Made by a program: the position numbers and the translations under genes. 64,000 bases of DNA. It comes from Proteobacteria bacterium UBA2133 (lineage in GTDB: Bacteria; Pseudomonadota; Gammaproteobacteria; Arenicellales; UBA868). Where the stretch lies: the NCBI GenBank assembly GCA_002327725.1, contig DCXP01000006.1, positions 13,876-77,875 on the forward strand. The letters are read 5' to 3'. The number at the start of each line of letters is the position of its first letter. The first letter of the stretch is position 1. Shown here piece by piece: positions 43,233 through 52,451 of the stretch. The notes beneath the pieces are model-generated. The model worked only from the letters and a program-made list of their open reading frames with translations, did no database searches and was not told the DNA's origin.

Positions 43233-44795
43233 TCAGGTATCCGGACGCCGGTTAAGGCGAAGGATCACAGGGCTGCCAAGGAGCGACGTCAACCGCGTCA
43301 GTTGTGCCCATTGCTCCAGTTTCTGCAACAGCGCCGATGCTCCAAACCAGCGGTGCAGAAACATCGGCAGAAAGAACTGGGCAGAACGGGCAACGGCTTC
43401 GAAGCCGTGGAATGAAAACTGCGCAGCCAGTTTCCTGCCCGAAAAACTGTGGTAGGTCCGGGTATTATGCTCAATCAATTTCTTCAGTCCGAACAGCAAA
43501 GGCGTCAGGGCATTGAGGCTGTACCAGCTTGGGTAGTCGATGATCACCGTGCGGTCTGCGACCCGGCAGAACTCCGCGAAGAGGCGCTTGCGGTTCTCGA
43601 TGTGCGAGATCAACCGCACCGATATCAGGCAATCGAAGCTCCTGTCGGCAAACGGCATCGCCAGAAGATTACCGGTGGTGAAAACAAAATTCGGATGCGC
43701 TGCAAAAGGCGTCAGTCGCTGCCGACAGCGCTCATCACTGGCCAGCACGGTAACCCGGTATCCCCCCCGTAAGAGCTGGCCGGTCAACTGCCCATGCCCG
43801 CCTCCTACATCAAGAACATGTTTGCCGACCGATGGGCTGAGCACCCTTGCCAGGGCATCGGCCTGGACTTGCAGCATATATGCGCCCACGGGCCCCGCGA
43901 AGCGCCTGGCATAGTCCTCGCTGGAGGTTTCTATGTCGGGAGTTTCCGTGGCACCGCCATCCCCACGGGACTTATCCCGCGGGGGCATGCCCGATGACTT
44001 CAGCCCTTGACGCTGTTTCACAAAGGTTTTGAGTCCCTGCAGTTGTCCGAAGCGCTCGGGTGACGGACCGTGCCCCTCCAGCGCCTCGCGGATATAGGCG
44101 CCTGGATGAGCGGCATCGATTGGGCCCGGCAGATAAACGCCGAAGGTACCGATGCGTTGTTCATCGCCCGGTATCGGAAGCGGGTCGCTGCCCGCGATCA
44201 CTTTGCCCCCGAGACGCTCCACCCGGTCAAACAGATCCGGCCGCGGCCAGAAAAACGGTCGCGAACCGTTGTCGCTGAGTAACCACGCACCCGGGTCCTG
44301 ATCCACCGCTTCAGCCAGCAGCCGGCCGCGCCGGCCCAGCCACTTACCCACCCCCCAAGGCAATACCGCCAGCGCACCGGCTGCCCGTATATCGCCCAGG
44401 GTTTGCTGAAGGCTCCTGCCGTCTGCGAAGGCCTGGTCGGTCAGAAGCGCGGAGACTTCAACACGCTCGCGGGTCTCGACCTGCCTTCCGGCAATCACAA
44501 AGATACTGGCTTGATCTTCCCGCTGCAGCCGCACGGCGTGGGCTTCTTCGGTGGGAAAAACGCGCCAGCCACCGAGGCTTTCATTGGCCTCACCACACCT
44601 CAGGAGTGACAAAAAAAATTCATGGTCGGCGCTTTCGGTGAGGAGCAGAACCGAAGCGACTGTCTCATGCCCTGACCCTGCGGCCTGCGCAAGAAAATTG
44701 GCGTGAACGCCATCAAACAGGGTGGATGTGTCATGACAGGGATAAACGTGAACATGGCTGTCAACCATAACCACCGGGGCTGATGCTTTTTTCAT
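43233..44795 (-). CDS. Fusion of PHP/amidohydrolase-like domain and SAM-dependent methyltransferase
   Basis: 520 aa. Residues 10-250 look like a metal-dependent hydrolase (VDSHVHVYPC with HxH at 14-16; a later Asp in AGSDPLPIPGD). A polar linker follows (about 260-290), then a class I methyltransferase with motif I HVLDVGGGHGQLTG at about 326-339, an acidic-loop motif DRSFDCLISVRLISHI and a C-terminal substrate part. The two halves are normally separate proteins. Head gene of the set with the GT4 and GlpD-like genes, consistent with making a methylated sugar or lipid (inference). Confidence 0.82.
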   Translation of the reverse strand: MKKASAPVVMVDSHVHVYPCHDTSTLFDGVHANFLAQAAGSGHETVASVLLLTESADHEFFLSLLRCGEANESLGGWRVFPTEEAHAVRLQREDQASIFVIAGRQVETRERVEVSALLTDQAFADGRSLQQTLGDIRAAGALAVLPWGVGKWLGRRGRLLAEAVDQDPGAWLLSDNGSRPFFWPRPDLFDRVERLGGKVIAGSDPLPIPGDEQRIGTFGVYLPGPIDAAHPGAYIREALEGHGPSPERFGQLQGLKTFVKQRQGLKSSGMPPRDKSRGDGGATETPDIETSSEDYARRFAGPVGAYMLQVQADALARVLSPSVGKHVLDVGGGHGQLTGQLLRGGYRVTVLASDERCRQRLTPFAAHPNFVFTTGNLLAMPFADRSFDCLISVRLISHIENRKRLFAEFCRVADRTVIIDYPSWYSLNALTPLLFGLKKLIEHNTRTYHSFSGRKLAAQFSFHGFEAVARSAQFFLPMFLHRWFGASALLQKLEQWAQLTRLTSLLGSPVILRLNRRPDT

Positions 44796-45010
44796 TCCGC
44801 CTTGGGAGAAACTAGAAGTCGCGACAAAGAGTCATGAGCAGAAGATCTGCTGGATGCCCGCGGCTGCCGGGAGCAATTGGGAATTCTCCAGCCGGCGGGC
44901 CCGATCTATCGGGACAGGGTAATGGCATCGAGACATAATCACAACAAGCGCTGTTTCCGGACCGGGGTCAATCCCGAGGAGGCACCGGCCGTCAGGCGCT
45001 GCATCGGGCG

Positions 45011-46582
45011 TCAGAAATCGGTGGGGGCGCCGCCCTCGCGCTTTCGCCGCTCGACAAAATCCTCCAGCGCTTCGCGGACACCTGCGTCCATGGGCGGTGT
45101 TTCATACCGCGCCAGCATTTCTTTAAAGATTCTGTTGGCGCGCTGCGGGGTTGCAACAGCGCCCGCCTGCTCCCAGCTTTCGAAATTGCGCCAGTCAGAA
45201 AGAAAAGGGCTGTAGAACGCAGTCTTGTACCGTTCCTGGGTGTGATCGGCCCCAAGGAAATGACCTGAGGGACCGACGTCTCGAATGGCTTCCAGGGCAA
45301 GGTCTTCTTCAGTGACGCTGACGGGTTGATGGTAGTGGATGAACTGCTGGAGCATTTCGCAGTCAATCACGAGTTTCTCGAAACTCGCGCAGAGCCCGCC
45401 CTCCATCCATCCCGCCGCGTGATAGATGATATTGGCGTTGGCGCTGGAGCACGCCCACAAAGATGAAGCGCTCTCCCAGGTGGCCTGCGCATCCACACAG
45501 TTGGTTGCATTGGCATTGGAAGCACGCCACGGCAATCCATAGTAACGCGCCATCTGGCCCGACATCTGCGTGGCGCGGCAGTATTCCGGGGTGCCAAACG
45601 CCGGCGCACCTGACTTCATGTCCACATTCGAAGTGAAAGAACCGTAGGCCACAGGTGCCCCCGGACGCACCAGCTGCAGCAGCACGATCGCTGCCAGACA
45701 CTCCGCCGTCTGCTGGGCGATCGCTCCGGCAAGCGTAATCGGCGCCATGGCACCAGCCAGGGTAAACGGCGTCACGATCACCAGTTGATTCTGTTTCGCC
45801 AGTCGCATCGCGCCGTCGAGCATCGGCCAGTCATGCTTGAGCGGTGAGGACGAATTGATGTTGGTAAACATGCGGGGCGTCTCGGCAAAACCCGTTTCAT
45901 CCAGCCCCGCTGCAATACGGACCATGACCATTGCATCCTCGATGCGCTCCACTCCCAGCGCATAGGCGTGAACGAGCTTGTCGGTCAGGGTGAGCATGTC
46001 AAAGAGACAATCAAGGTGGCGGATCGACGGGTGCAAATCCACCGGTTCCACCGGGTAACCGCCGTTAAAGTGGATGCAGTTGAAGCTCTGCGTTAGCCTC
46101 AGAAGGTTCTGGTAGTCAGCACGGTGGCCGACCCGCCGCCCATGATCCAGATCCGAGACATTCGGCGGGCTCGCGACCTGGCCAAAAGCCGCATAGGCCT
46201 CCCCGAACACCAGCGCGCGATCTTCGTTGCGGGGCGTCAGTACGATCCGCTTGGGCGCCCTGGCGATCTGCTCCATGACCAGCGCCCGGTCCATTCTGAC
46301 CGTGACGGAATCGGTTCGGACATCACATCCCGCCTGCTTGAGAATCTCCCGGGCCTCGTCATGCAGAAAATCAATGCCGATCTCCTCGAGAATCTGCATC
46401 GCCGCATCATGAACCCGCTCGACCCCCTCGGCATCCAGCGGCTCTGTCGGCGCATCGGCATATTGCGGCTGGCCCCACGGCAACTGCGGTAGATGGCCGG
46501 ATGTGGGTGCATTGGTGCGATTCTTTCTCCGGCGGCGGGTACCGGACGGGGTGGCTGAAGACGGCTGATCTGATTCCATCAT
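45011..46582 (-). CDS. MttB-superfamily methyltransferase, non-pyrrolysine type
   Basis: 523 aa of COG5598, related to trimethylamine methyltransferase MttB. Family marks include LDAEGVERVHDAAMQILEEI at the N-terminus and GSFTSNVDMKSGAPAFGTPE in the barrel. No in-frame TAG occurs, so pyrrolysine is not used. Members demethylate quaternary amines such as glycine betaine, passing the methyl to a corrinoid protein; no corrinoid protein or reactivase gene is adjacent, so the acceptor is missing or lies elsewhere. A polar, Arg/Thr-rich N-terminal tail of about 30 residues precedes the barrel. Confidence 0.87.
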   Translation of the reverse strand: MMESDQPSSATPSGTRRRRKNRTNAPTSGHLPQLPWGQPQYADAPTEPLDAEGVERVHDAAMQILEEIGIDFLHDEAREILKQAGCDVRTDSVTVRMDRALVMEQIARAPKRIVLTPRNEDRALVFGEAYAAFGQVASPPNVSDLDHGRRVGHRADYQNLLRLTQSFNCIHFNGGYPVEPVDLHPSIRHLDCLFDMLTLTDKLVHAYALGVERIEDAMVMVRIAAGLDETGFAETPRMFTNINSSSPLKHDWPMLDGAMRLAKQNQLVIVTPFTLAGAMAPITLAGAIAQQTAECLAAIVLLQLVRPGAPVAYGSFTSNVDMKSGAPAFGTPEYCRATQMSGQMARYYGLPWRASNANATNCVDAQATWESASSLWACSSANANIIYHAAGWMEGGLCASFEKLVIDCEMLQQFIHYHQPVSVTEEDLALEAIRDVGPSGHFLGADHTQERYKTAFYSPFLSDWRNFESWEQAGAVATPQRANRIFKEMLARYETPPMDAGVREALEDFVERRKREGGAPTDF

Positions 46583-46742
46583 TTAAGCACCTGTGACGCT
46601 GACGGGATGACTATCCACCTTAAAGCCACAGCCGAACAATACGCGCCGACGACACGGACCCTCGCATCCGGAGCTGGAGCGGCATTGGCAGATCCACAGC
46701 ACCGCTCTTCACACCGCGGGTACTCAGTTCACTAAAAGACCA

Positions 46743-47273
46743 TTACTGCCGATGCTCGAGCAGCCGGGGCATCAGTTCAACCAGATTGCATGGGTGGGTA
46801 CGATAATCCAGTTGGTTGACCAGCAGTTTGTCCCAGGCGGTGGCACAGGCCCCGGAAGACCCCGGCAATGAGAACAGATAAGTGCCGTTGGCGACTCCTG
46901 CAACGGCTCGCGATTGCAGCGATGAGGTTCCGATCTCCTCGAAGGATACCGCCCGGAAAATCTCGCCGAAGCCCTCCAGTTCTTTTTCCAGCAGCGGTTT
47001 GACCGCTTCCGGTGTACCGTCAAATCCGGTGACTCCCGTGCCGCCGGTCATGAGGATCACCTGAACATCAGGATCGGCGATCCAGCGCGAGACCACTGCG
47101 CGGATTTGAAAGACGTTATCGGGCACGATCACTTTTTCGACAAGCTGGTGGCCGGCTTCCTGGAGCCGGCTGACCAGCAATTTGCCGGACTTGTCATCAG
47201 CTTCGGTGCGCGAATCCGAGGCCGTCATGACCGCGATCGGCACTGCTACAAATTCACGTGCTTGAGTCGACAT
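46743..47273 (-). CDS. moaB: Molybdenum cofactor biosynthesis protein B
   Basis: 176 aa MogA/MoaB family. VILMTGGTGVTGFDGTPEAV and LPGSSGACATAWDKLLVNQL are the family's molybdopterin-binding loops; the RTHPCNLVELMPRL tail is typical of MoaB. The start is the ATG at 47273 (MSTQAREF); ATGs at 47285 and 47327 are in frame. Acts in the cytosol in adenylylation of molybdopterin or a related step. Divergent from moaD. Confidence 0.93.
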   Translation of the reverse strand: MSTQAREFVAVPIAVMTASDSRTEADDKSGKLLVSRLQEAGHQLVEKVIVPDNVFQIRAVVSRWIADPDVQVILMTGGTGVTGFDGTPEAVKPLLEKELEGFGEIFRAVSFEEIGTSSLQSRAVAGVANGTYLFSLPGSSGACATAWDKLLVNQLDYRTHPCNLVELMPRLLEHRQ

Positions 47274-47362
47274 TACCGTTACCATTGCTTGTGGCCTGCG
47301 TTTTCCCGGCCTATTATAGAACTGCACGAGACGCCTTTCGCCTTGAGATCAATCCCGTTCCC

Positions 47363-47593
47363 ATGACTATCAACGTTCGATTCTTTGCCAGCTTACGTGA
47401 GCGCATCGGCCAGGCAACGATGACGCTTGACGCAGACGGTATCACCACGGCCCGCGATGTCTGGAAGGCCGTCAGCGGTGAGTCCCCCGACGAAGAGATG
47501 CTGGTCGCCATTAACAAGGAATACGCCGGCCTCGATCGTGCCGTTGCCGACGGTGATGAAGTGGCGTTTTTCCCGCCCGTGACCGGGGGCTGA
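47363..47593 (+). CDS. moaD: Molybdopterin synthase sulfur-carrier subunit
   Basis: 76 aa ubiquitin-like protein ending in the essential Gly-Gly (PPVTGG), which carries the thiocarboxylate used to build molybdopterin. N-terminal INVRFFASLRERIG is typical. ATG at 47363; the stop is 7 bases before moaE. Confidence 0.95.
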   Translation: MTINVRFFASLRERIGQATMTLDADGITTARDVWKAVSGESPDEEMLVAINKEYAGLDRAVADGDEVAFFPPVTGG

Positions 47594-47600
47594 CCACCCA

Positions 47601-48035
47601 ATGACCGTCGAGATTCGCGAGCACCCGTTTGATCCCTGGCAGACTGTCTCGGAGTATCGCTCAAATCATCTCGTTGCGGGCAAAAGCGGCGCCAGCGCGG
47701 TGTTTGTCGGCACCATGCGCGACTTCAATGAAGGAGACGAGGTTCAGGCGATGGTGCTCGAACACTATCCCGGCATGACCGAACAGCAGCTTAAGGACAT
47801 GCGCGACCAGGCCGTATCCAAGCATGATCTGGAGGACGCGCTGGTGGTCCATCGCGTAGGCACCGTTCATCCCGGCGACGATATTGTGCTGGTGGCGGCT
47901 TTTTCTGCGCATCGAAAAGCGGCCCTTGATGCCTGCCGGGAAATGATGGAGGTTCTCAAGTCCACCGCTCCGTTCTGGAAAAAAGAGACCCTGGCCCAAG
48001 GAGAGCGTTGGGTTGAAAGAAATACCCCGCGCTGA
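47601..48035 (+). CDS. moaE: Molybdopterin synthase catalytic subunit
   Basis: 144 aa. It joins MoaD to convert precursor Z (cPMP) to molybdopterin. Family landmarks: GASAVFVGTMRDFNEGDEVQ, LEHYPGMTE, HRVGTVHPGDD, and the catalytic Lys region PFWKKETLAQGERWVE. Convergent with the small methyltransferase gene at 48059. Confidence 0.95.
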   Translation: MTVEIREHPFDPWQTVSEYRSNHLVAGKSGASAVFVGTMRDFNEGDEVQAMVLEHYPGMTEQQLKDMRDQAVSKHDLEDALVVHRVGTVHPGDDIVLVAAFSAHRKAALDACREMMEVLKSTAPFWKKETLAQGERWVERNTPR

Positions 48036-48058
48036 AAGTTCGGCTCCGGCCTCGTGAC

Positions 48059-48628
48059 CTAAGCCGGTCGCCTGGCGGCAATCCAGGATGCATTTTCTTT
48101 TGGGTCATCGCCATCAGAAAGTGTAAGCACATCCAGCATCGAAAAATGCTCGGCCAACTCTCCTGGCTGCAGCAGGTACAGCGGGTTGAAAGCCGGCGCC
48201 TTGTTGAGATGGTGCACATTGAACGTGCTGTAGAACAAAAGCCCTCCGGGGGCGAGTATTGCCGCCATCGGCCCCAGAAGATCTCGGTTCAGGTATAGAA
48301 AACAGCAGACCAGTGACCAGGGCCCGGCCGGCAAGTCGCCGATACCAAGGTCCGCCTCGATGGTGCTGATGCTGACGCCCTCGCGTTCTGCAAGTTTCTG
48401 GCCCAGGGCAAGACCCACCGCACTGCAGTCAACAGCCGTGACGTCAAAACCCTGGGTCGCAAGATACACCGCGGCATGGCAGGCACCCGCCGCCACATCG
48501 AGTGCAGTGCGCGGCTGGCTGAGTTGTGCGATGGTGTTCTTATACCGTTTAAGCAAAGGTTCCACGCGCAGCGCCGGGGCAAGACCTGCCGTGCGGTACT
48601 TGTCATCCCAGCGCGAAGGGCCGCTCAC
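48059..48628 (-). CDS. Class I SAM-dependent methyltransferase, TehB-like
   Basis: 189 aa. SAM motif I is ALDVAAGACHAAVYLA, with the acidic ribose contact in VTAVDCSA and YSTFNVHHLNK downstream. GTG start at 48628 overlaps the stop of a 46-codon ORF (GTGA), so it is translated in the moeA operon. Substrate unknown; the Moco context is a hint only. Confidence 0.88.
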   Translation of the reverse strand: MSGPSRWDDKYRTAGLAPALRVEPLLKRYKNTIAQLSQPRTALDVAAGACHAAVYLATQGFDVTAVDCSAVGLALGQKLAEREGVSISTIEADLGIGDLPAGPWSLVCCFLYLNRDLLGPMAAILAPGGLLFYSTFNVHHLNKAPAFNPLYLLQPGELAEHFSMLDVLTLSDGDDPKENASWIAARRPA

Positions 48629-48765
48629 CTCGCTTTGACCGCGTGCAAGATCTGGTTAAGCCATGCCCGTTCGGCGTGTCTGAGCGTATCGGCGATATCA
48701 GCCTTGGCGCGGACCGAGTCCGTTGTCCAGGCTTTGGGGTGATCCACCCTTACCCGGGTCAGCAT
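48625..48765 (-). CDS. 46-residue ORF nested between moeA and the methyltransferase
   Basis: The ATG at 48765 directly follows the moeA stop (TGA at 48766-48768), and its TGA overlaps the GTG of the downstream methyltransferase. The protein begins MLTRVRVDHPKAWTTDSVRA and contains the helical ADIADTLRHAERAWLNQILH. Zero-gap packing on both sides argues that it is translated. The DHPKAWTTDS run loosely resembles the N-terminus of TauD/TfdA-like dioxygenases, so it could be a truncated remnant; no function is assigned. Confidence 0.6.
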   Translation of the reverse strand: MLTRVRVDHPKAWTTDSVRAKADIADTLRHAERAWLNQILHAVKAR

Positions 48766-50028
48766 TCAAACGAGGCCCGAGAAGGGCTCGACCATCACGG
48801 TATCCCCCGGCTGGGCCCCGACGCTGTCCATGGGCAGGATGACAAAACAATTGGCCTGGCTCATGGAACTTAAGATACCTGAGCCCTGCTCGCCGGTCGT
48901 CGACACCACCAGCGCGCCGGTTTCGTCCTGCGACAGCAACCCGCGCTGAAACTCGGTCCGCCCGGGGCGTTTTTTCAGGCGATCCAGAGCACGTGCCTGA
49001 AGGCGCAGCGGCTGCCACGTCGTCTCGCCGGACAGGCGCCTGAGTGCGGGCAGGACAAACTGATAAAAGGTCACCATGACCGAGACCGGGTTGCCCGGCA
49101 GGCCGAAAAAGAGGCTCTCGCCGATCCGCCCGAAGGACAGGGGCCGGCCCGGCTTCATCGCGATCTTCCAGAAACTGACCTGGCTGATCTCGTCCAGCAC
49201 ATCTTTGACGTAATCCGCATCACCGACCGACGCGCCGGCCGAGGTGATCACCACATCGGCGATATCGGCCGCCCGCAAAAAAGTGTTCTTGATCTGGTCG
49301 CGGTCATCCGACACCACGCCAAGATCATTGAAGACCGTACCGGCACGGCTCAGCATGCCGTACAGCGTGTAACGGTTGGAATCGTAAACATCCCCCAACT
49401 CCAGGGGCTGGCCGATCGAGCGCAGTTCGTCGCCGTTGGAAAAAAACGCTACCCGCGGGCGGCGCAGGACAGGCAGTTCGCCCACTCCCAGCGAGGCCAC
49501 CATACCGATGTCCGCGGCCAGCAGCCGCCGGCCCGAATACAGGGCCGTTGCGCCCTCAGCAAGATCCTCTCCTGCGTAACGAATGTGCTGACCTTGGCGC
49601 TGCCCATCGGCGACGCGAATCTCGTCACCGCGCCGCTCGACGTGCTCCTGCATCACCACGGTGTCAGCGCCTTCGGGCATTACCGCGCCCGTCATAATGC
49701 GCACACACTCGCCCGCGTTCACTGCACCCGCGAAGGCCTTTCCTGCCCAGGCGGTGCCGACAACCTGCAGCGGTGATGCGCTCAGGTCGGCGAAGCGCAG
49801 CGCATAGCCGTCCATCGCCGAGTTGGTATGGTTGGGCACGGCAATGGGGGACTGGACATCGGCACCCAGCACCCGGTCGAGCGCTTCGCGCAGCGCCACC
49901 ACTTCCACGTCACTGATTGGTGTGACTGCCTGTGAAATCCGCTCCAGCGCCGTGTCAACAGGCAGCAGCGCTGGATCGTATTCATCATCGCAGCTTGGCT
50001 GGCGGGAAACGGGTTCGGGGGTGCTCAT
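48766..50028 (-). CDS. moeA: Molybdopterin molybdenumtransferase
   Basis: 420 aa. Inserts molybdate into adenylylated molybdopterin. Landmarks: [32 protein letters not shown], the [18 protein letters not shown] loop and the [16 protein letters not shown] loop, plus a C-terminal beta-barrel domain. The ATG at 50028 overlaps the moaC stop (ATGA). Confidence 0.95.
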   Translation of the reverse strand: MSTPEPVSRQPSCDDEYDPALLPVDTALERISQAVTPISDVEVVALREALDRVLGADVQSPIAVPNHTNSAMDGYALRFADLSASPLQVVGTAWAGKAFAGAVNAGECVRIMTGAVMPEGADTVVMQEHVERRGDEIRVADGQRQGQHIRYAGEDLAEGATALYSGRRLLAADIGMVASLGVGELPVLRRPRVAFFSNGDELRSIGQPLELGDVYDSNRYTLYGMLSRAGTVFNDLGVVSDDRDQIKNTFLRAADIADVVITSAGASVGDADYVKDVLDEISQVSFWKIAMKPGRPLSFGRIGESLFFGLPGNPVSVMVTFYQFVLPALRRLSGETTWQPLRLQARALDRLKKRPGRTEFQRGLLSQDETGALVVSTTGEQGSGILSSMSQANCFVILPMDSVGAQPGDTVMVEPFSGLV

Positions 50029-50516
50029 GTCTGCCGTTTCCAGTCTCCCGATCGCCCGCCGGATTTCTCCAGTAACTGGATATCGGTAATCGTCATGCCG
50101 CGATCGACCGCTTTGCACATGTCGTAAATCGTTAACAGCCCGGCATTCACGGCGGTCAGCGCCTCCATCTCCACACCGGTCCGCTCGCGTGTCTCGGTAA
50201 CCACGGTGCACAAGACGCATCGTTGATCGCTGTTGATTTCGAAGTCCACTTCTACCCGCGTCAAAAAGAGCGGGTGACACAGCGGAATGGTCTGAGCGGT
50301 TCGCTTCGCGGCCATGATCGCTGCAATCCGTGCCACCGCCAGAACGTCGCCCTTGACGTGGCCGCCCTTGGCAATGAGATCGAGCGTCGTCGGCTGCATC
50401 TCGATACGCCCGTGCGCGACCGCGCGTCGGTCAGTAATCTCTTTACCGCCGACATCCACCATTCGAGCCTCGCCCTGATCGTTAAGATGCGTAAGAGTCT
50501 TGTCGCTGGTAGCCAA
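50025..50516 (-). CDS. moaC: Cyclic pyranopterin monophosphate synthase accessory protein
   Basis: 163 aa from a TTG at 50516 ([20 protein letters not shown]), which matches the E. coli N-terminus; a longer reading to 50597 has no similarity. [20 protein letters not shown] and [14 protein letters not shown] are the catalytic-face motifs, followed by [20 protein letters not shown]. With MoaA it makes cPMP; moaA is not in this window. Confidence 0.95.
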   Translation of the reverse strand: MATSDKTLTHLNDQGEARMVDVGGKEITDRRAVAHGRIEMQPTTLDLIAKGGHVKGDVLAVARIAAIMAAKRTAQTIPLCHPLFLTRVEVDFEINSDQRCVLCTVVTETRERTGVEMEALTAVNAGLLTIYDMCKAVDRGMTITDIQLLEKSGGRSGDWKRQT

Positions 50517-50645
50517 ACTGAAAGCACCGCCGGAAAATGTTGGGAATATTCTAGCGGTAATTGCTTCTCGCGGAAGGCCGGCAGCGCTGCGCGGCACCCC
50601 TCACATGCTACAATTTTGATCCGCCTCACGCTTTGATCGAGCATT

Positions 50646-51239
50646 ATGGTCAGCACTGCCTCCACCATGCAGGTACTGGGGTCCAAGGCTCCGGCCTTCA
50701 CCCTGCCCAATACCCACCCAAGATCAGGGGGGGCAACCGTTTCGCTGTCAGACTACGCCGACAGCAAAGCGCTGCTGGTCGCTTTCATCTGCAACCACTG
50801 TCCTTACGTGATTCATATCCGCGATGCGTTTAATGCCTTTGCTCAGGAATACGCGCCGCGCGGGCTCACAACGATCGCGATCAGCGCCAACGACGCCGAT
50901 ACCCACCCCGATGATGCGCCGGAAAAAATGGCCGAAGAAGCGGCCCGGCATGGTTTTGGCTTTCCCTACCTTTACGATGAAGACCAGGCCGTTGCCAAAG
51001 CCTACCGCGCCGCCTGCACGCCGGATTTTTTCCTCTTCGATGAGCACCGCCAACTCGCATACCGGGGCCAGTTCGATGCCTCCCGCCCCAAGAACAGTGA
51101 ACCGGTTACCGGAATCGATCTTCGAAACGCCGCTGATGCGGTGCTTGCCGGCAACGCCATTTCCGGCGAGCAGATACCGAGTATCGGTTGCAACATCAAG
51201 TGGAAAGCAGGGCGCGAGCCGGATTATTTTCCAACCTGA
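50646..51239 (+). CDS. Thioredoxin-fold (AhpC/TSA-like) protein
   Basis: 197 aa. A CxxC is present (AFICNHCPYVIHI), in the thioredoxin position, followed by ISANDADTHPDDAPEKMAEE and the cis-Pro strand ACTPDFFLFDEHRQ. Layout of the AhpC/TSA-redoxin family used against peroxides or for disulfide transfer. No signal peptide, so cytosolic. The ATG at 50646 directly follows a short gap after moaC in divergent orientation. Confidence 0.87.
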   Translation: MVSTASTMQVLGSKAPAFTLPNTHPRSGGATVSLSDYADSKALLVAFICNHCPYVIHIRDAFNAFAQEYAPRGLTTIAISANDADTHPDDAPEKMAEEAARHGFGFPYLYDEDQAVAKAYRAACTPDFFLFDEHRQLAYRGQFDASRPKNSEPVTGIDLRNAADAVLAGNAISGEQIPSIGCNIKWKAGREPDYFPT

Positions 51240-51269
51240 CTCCGCACCAAAGGGCGCACGGTACACGCT

Positions 51270-52439
51270 GTGATCGGTGAGTCTGTTTTATTTTCCGTAT
51301 TCCTGATTTTCACCGGGGCGGCGGTGCTGGCGACGGTCGCCCTTTTCGCCCGTCAGTCGCTGCTGGTCGCTTATATCGTGCTCGGCGTTCTCGCCGGGCC
51401 GTCCGTTGCGGGGCTTGTCACCGATCCATACCTGATTGCCGATCTTGCCCATATCGGCATCATCTTTCTGCTGTTCCTGCTTGGGCTCGACCTTTCACCG
51501 CGCAAACTCCTCGGCCAGATGCGCGAGGCGGTAGGGGTCACCCTGATCAGTTCGGTGATTTTTGCGCTTCTGGGTTATGCAGTGGCAGCGGCTGCGGGGC
51601 TTTCCCGAATCGACTGCCTGCTGGTTGGCATGGCCAGCACGCTTTCCAGCACGATTATCGGGCTGAAACTGCTGCCGACGACGGTACTGCACCACCGCCA
51701 TACCGGGGAGGTCATCATCAGCATTCTCCTGCTGCAGGACCTGCTCGCTGTCGGCGCACTGCTGCTGCTCGACACCCTGGCGGTGGGATCGATACCCTGG
51801 CTTCGGGTTGGACTGGAGTTTGCCGGGCTCCCGATACTCTTCGTCGGGGGACTGCTGGCAGAGCGGCTGGTGCTGCGCCCGCTTTTTCGGCGTTTTGACA
51901 AAGTTAGCGAGTATGTTTTCCTGCTGTCGCTGGGCTGGTGCCTGGGCTTTGCGCAGTTGGCCCAGAGCCTCAGCCTCTCCTATGAGATCGGAGCTTTTAT
52001 CGGCGGCATCACGCTGGCGAACAGCCCGATCGCGCTGTTTATCGCTGAAAGTCTTCGGCCGTTGCGCGACTTTTTCCTGGTGATGTTCTTTTTTGCGCTC
52101 GGCGCGGGTTTCGATGTTGCAGGCGCTGCTGTGATCTGGCCAGGTGCACTGGCCCTGGCCCTGGGGGTGCTCCTGATCAAACCCGTGACCTACCGTGCGC
52201 TCCTCAAGAAGTTCGGCGAGAGCAATGTCCTGGCCGGTGAGGCCGGTGTCAGGCTCGGCCAGATGAGCGAGTTTTCCTTACTGCTGGTTGCAGTCGCGCT
52301 TCAGGCGCAAGCCATGAGCCAGGAGGCCGCCAACCTCGTCCAGCTGGCGACACTGATCACCTTCGTGCTGTCGTCGGCGTTTGTCGTGCTGCGTTATCCC
52401 AGCCCCATCGCGCTCTCGGAACGCCTTCGGCGCGACTAG
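51270..52439 (+). CDS. CPA2-family monovalent cation/proton antiporter
   Basis: 389 aa with about 12 helices. The hallmark GxxxS-DxLxxL pattern of KefB/KefC-like exchangers is seen in LLFLLGLDLSPRKLLGQM, and MASTLSSTIIGLKLL, SILLLQDLLAVGALLLLD are conserved core helices. No TrkA-N or RCK domain, so not a regulated KefB. GTG start at 51270, 30 bases after the thioredoxin gene stop. K+ or Na+ substrate unresolved. Convergent with gpmA. Confidence 0.9.
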   Translation: MIGESVLFSVFLIFTGAAVLATVALFARQSLLVAYIVLGVLAGPSVAGLVTDPYLIADLAHIGIIFLLFLLGLDLSPRKLLGQMREAVGVTLISSVIFALLGYAVAAAAGLSRIDCLLVGMASTLSSTIIGLKLLPTTVLHHRHTGEVIISILLLQDLLAVGALLLLDTLAVGSIPWLRVGLEFAGLPILFVGGLLAERLVLRPLFRRFDKVSEYVFLLSLGWCLGFAQLAQSLSLSYEIGAFIGGITLANSPIALFIAESLRPLRDFFLVMFFFALGAGFDVAGAAVIWPGALALALGVLLIKPVTYRALLKKFGESNVLAGEAGVRLGQMSEFSLLLVAVALQAQAMSQEAANLVQLATLITFVLSSAFVVLRYPSPIALSERLRRD

Positions 52440-52451
52440 CCGGTTCGACGC

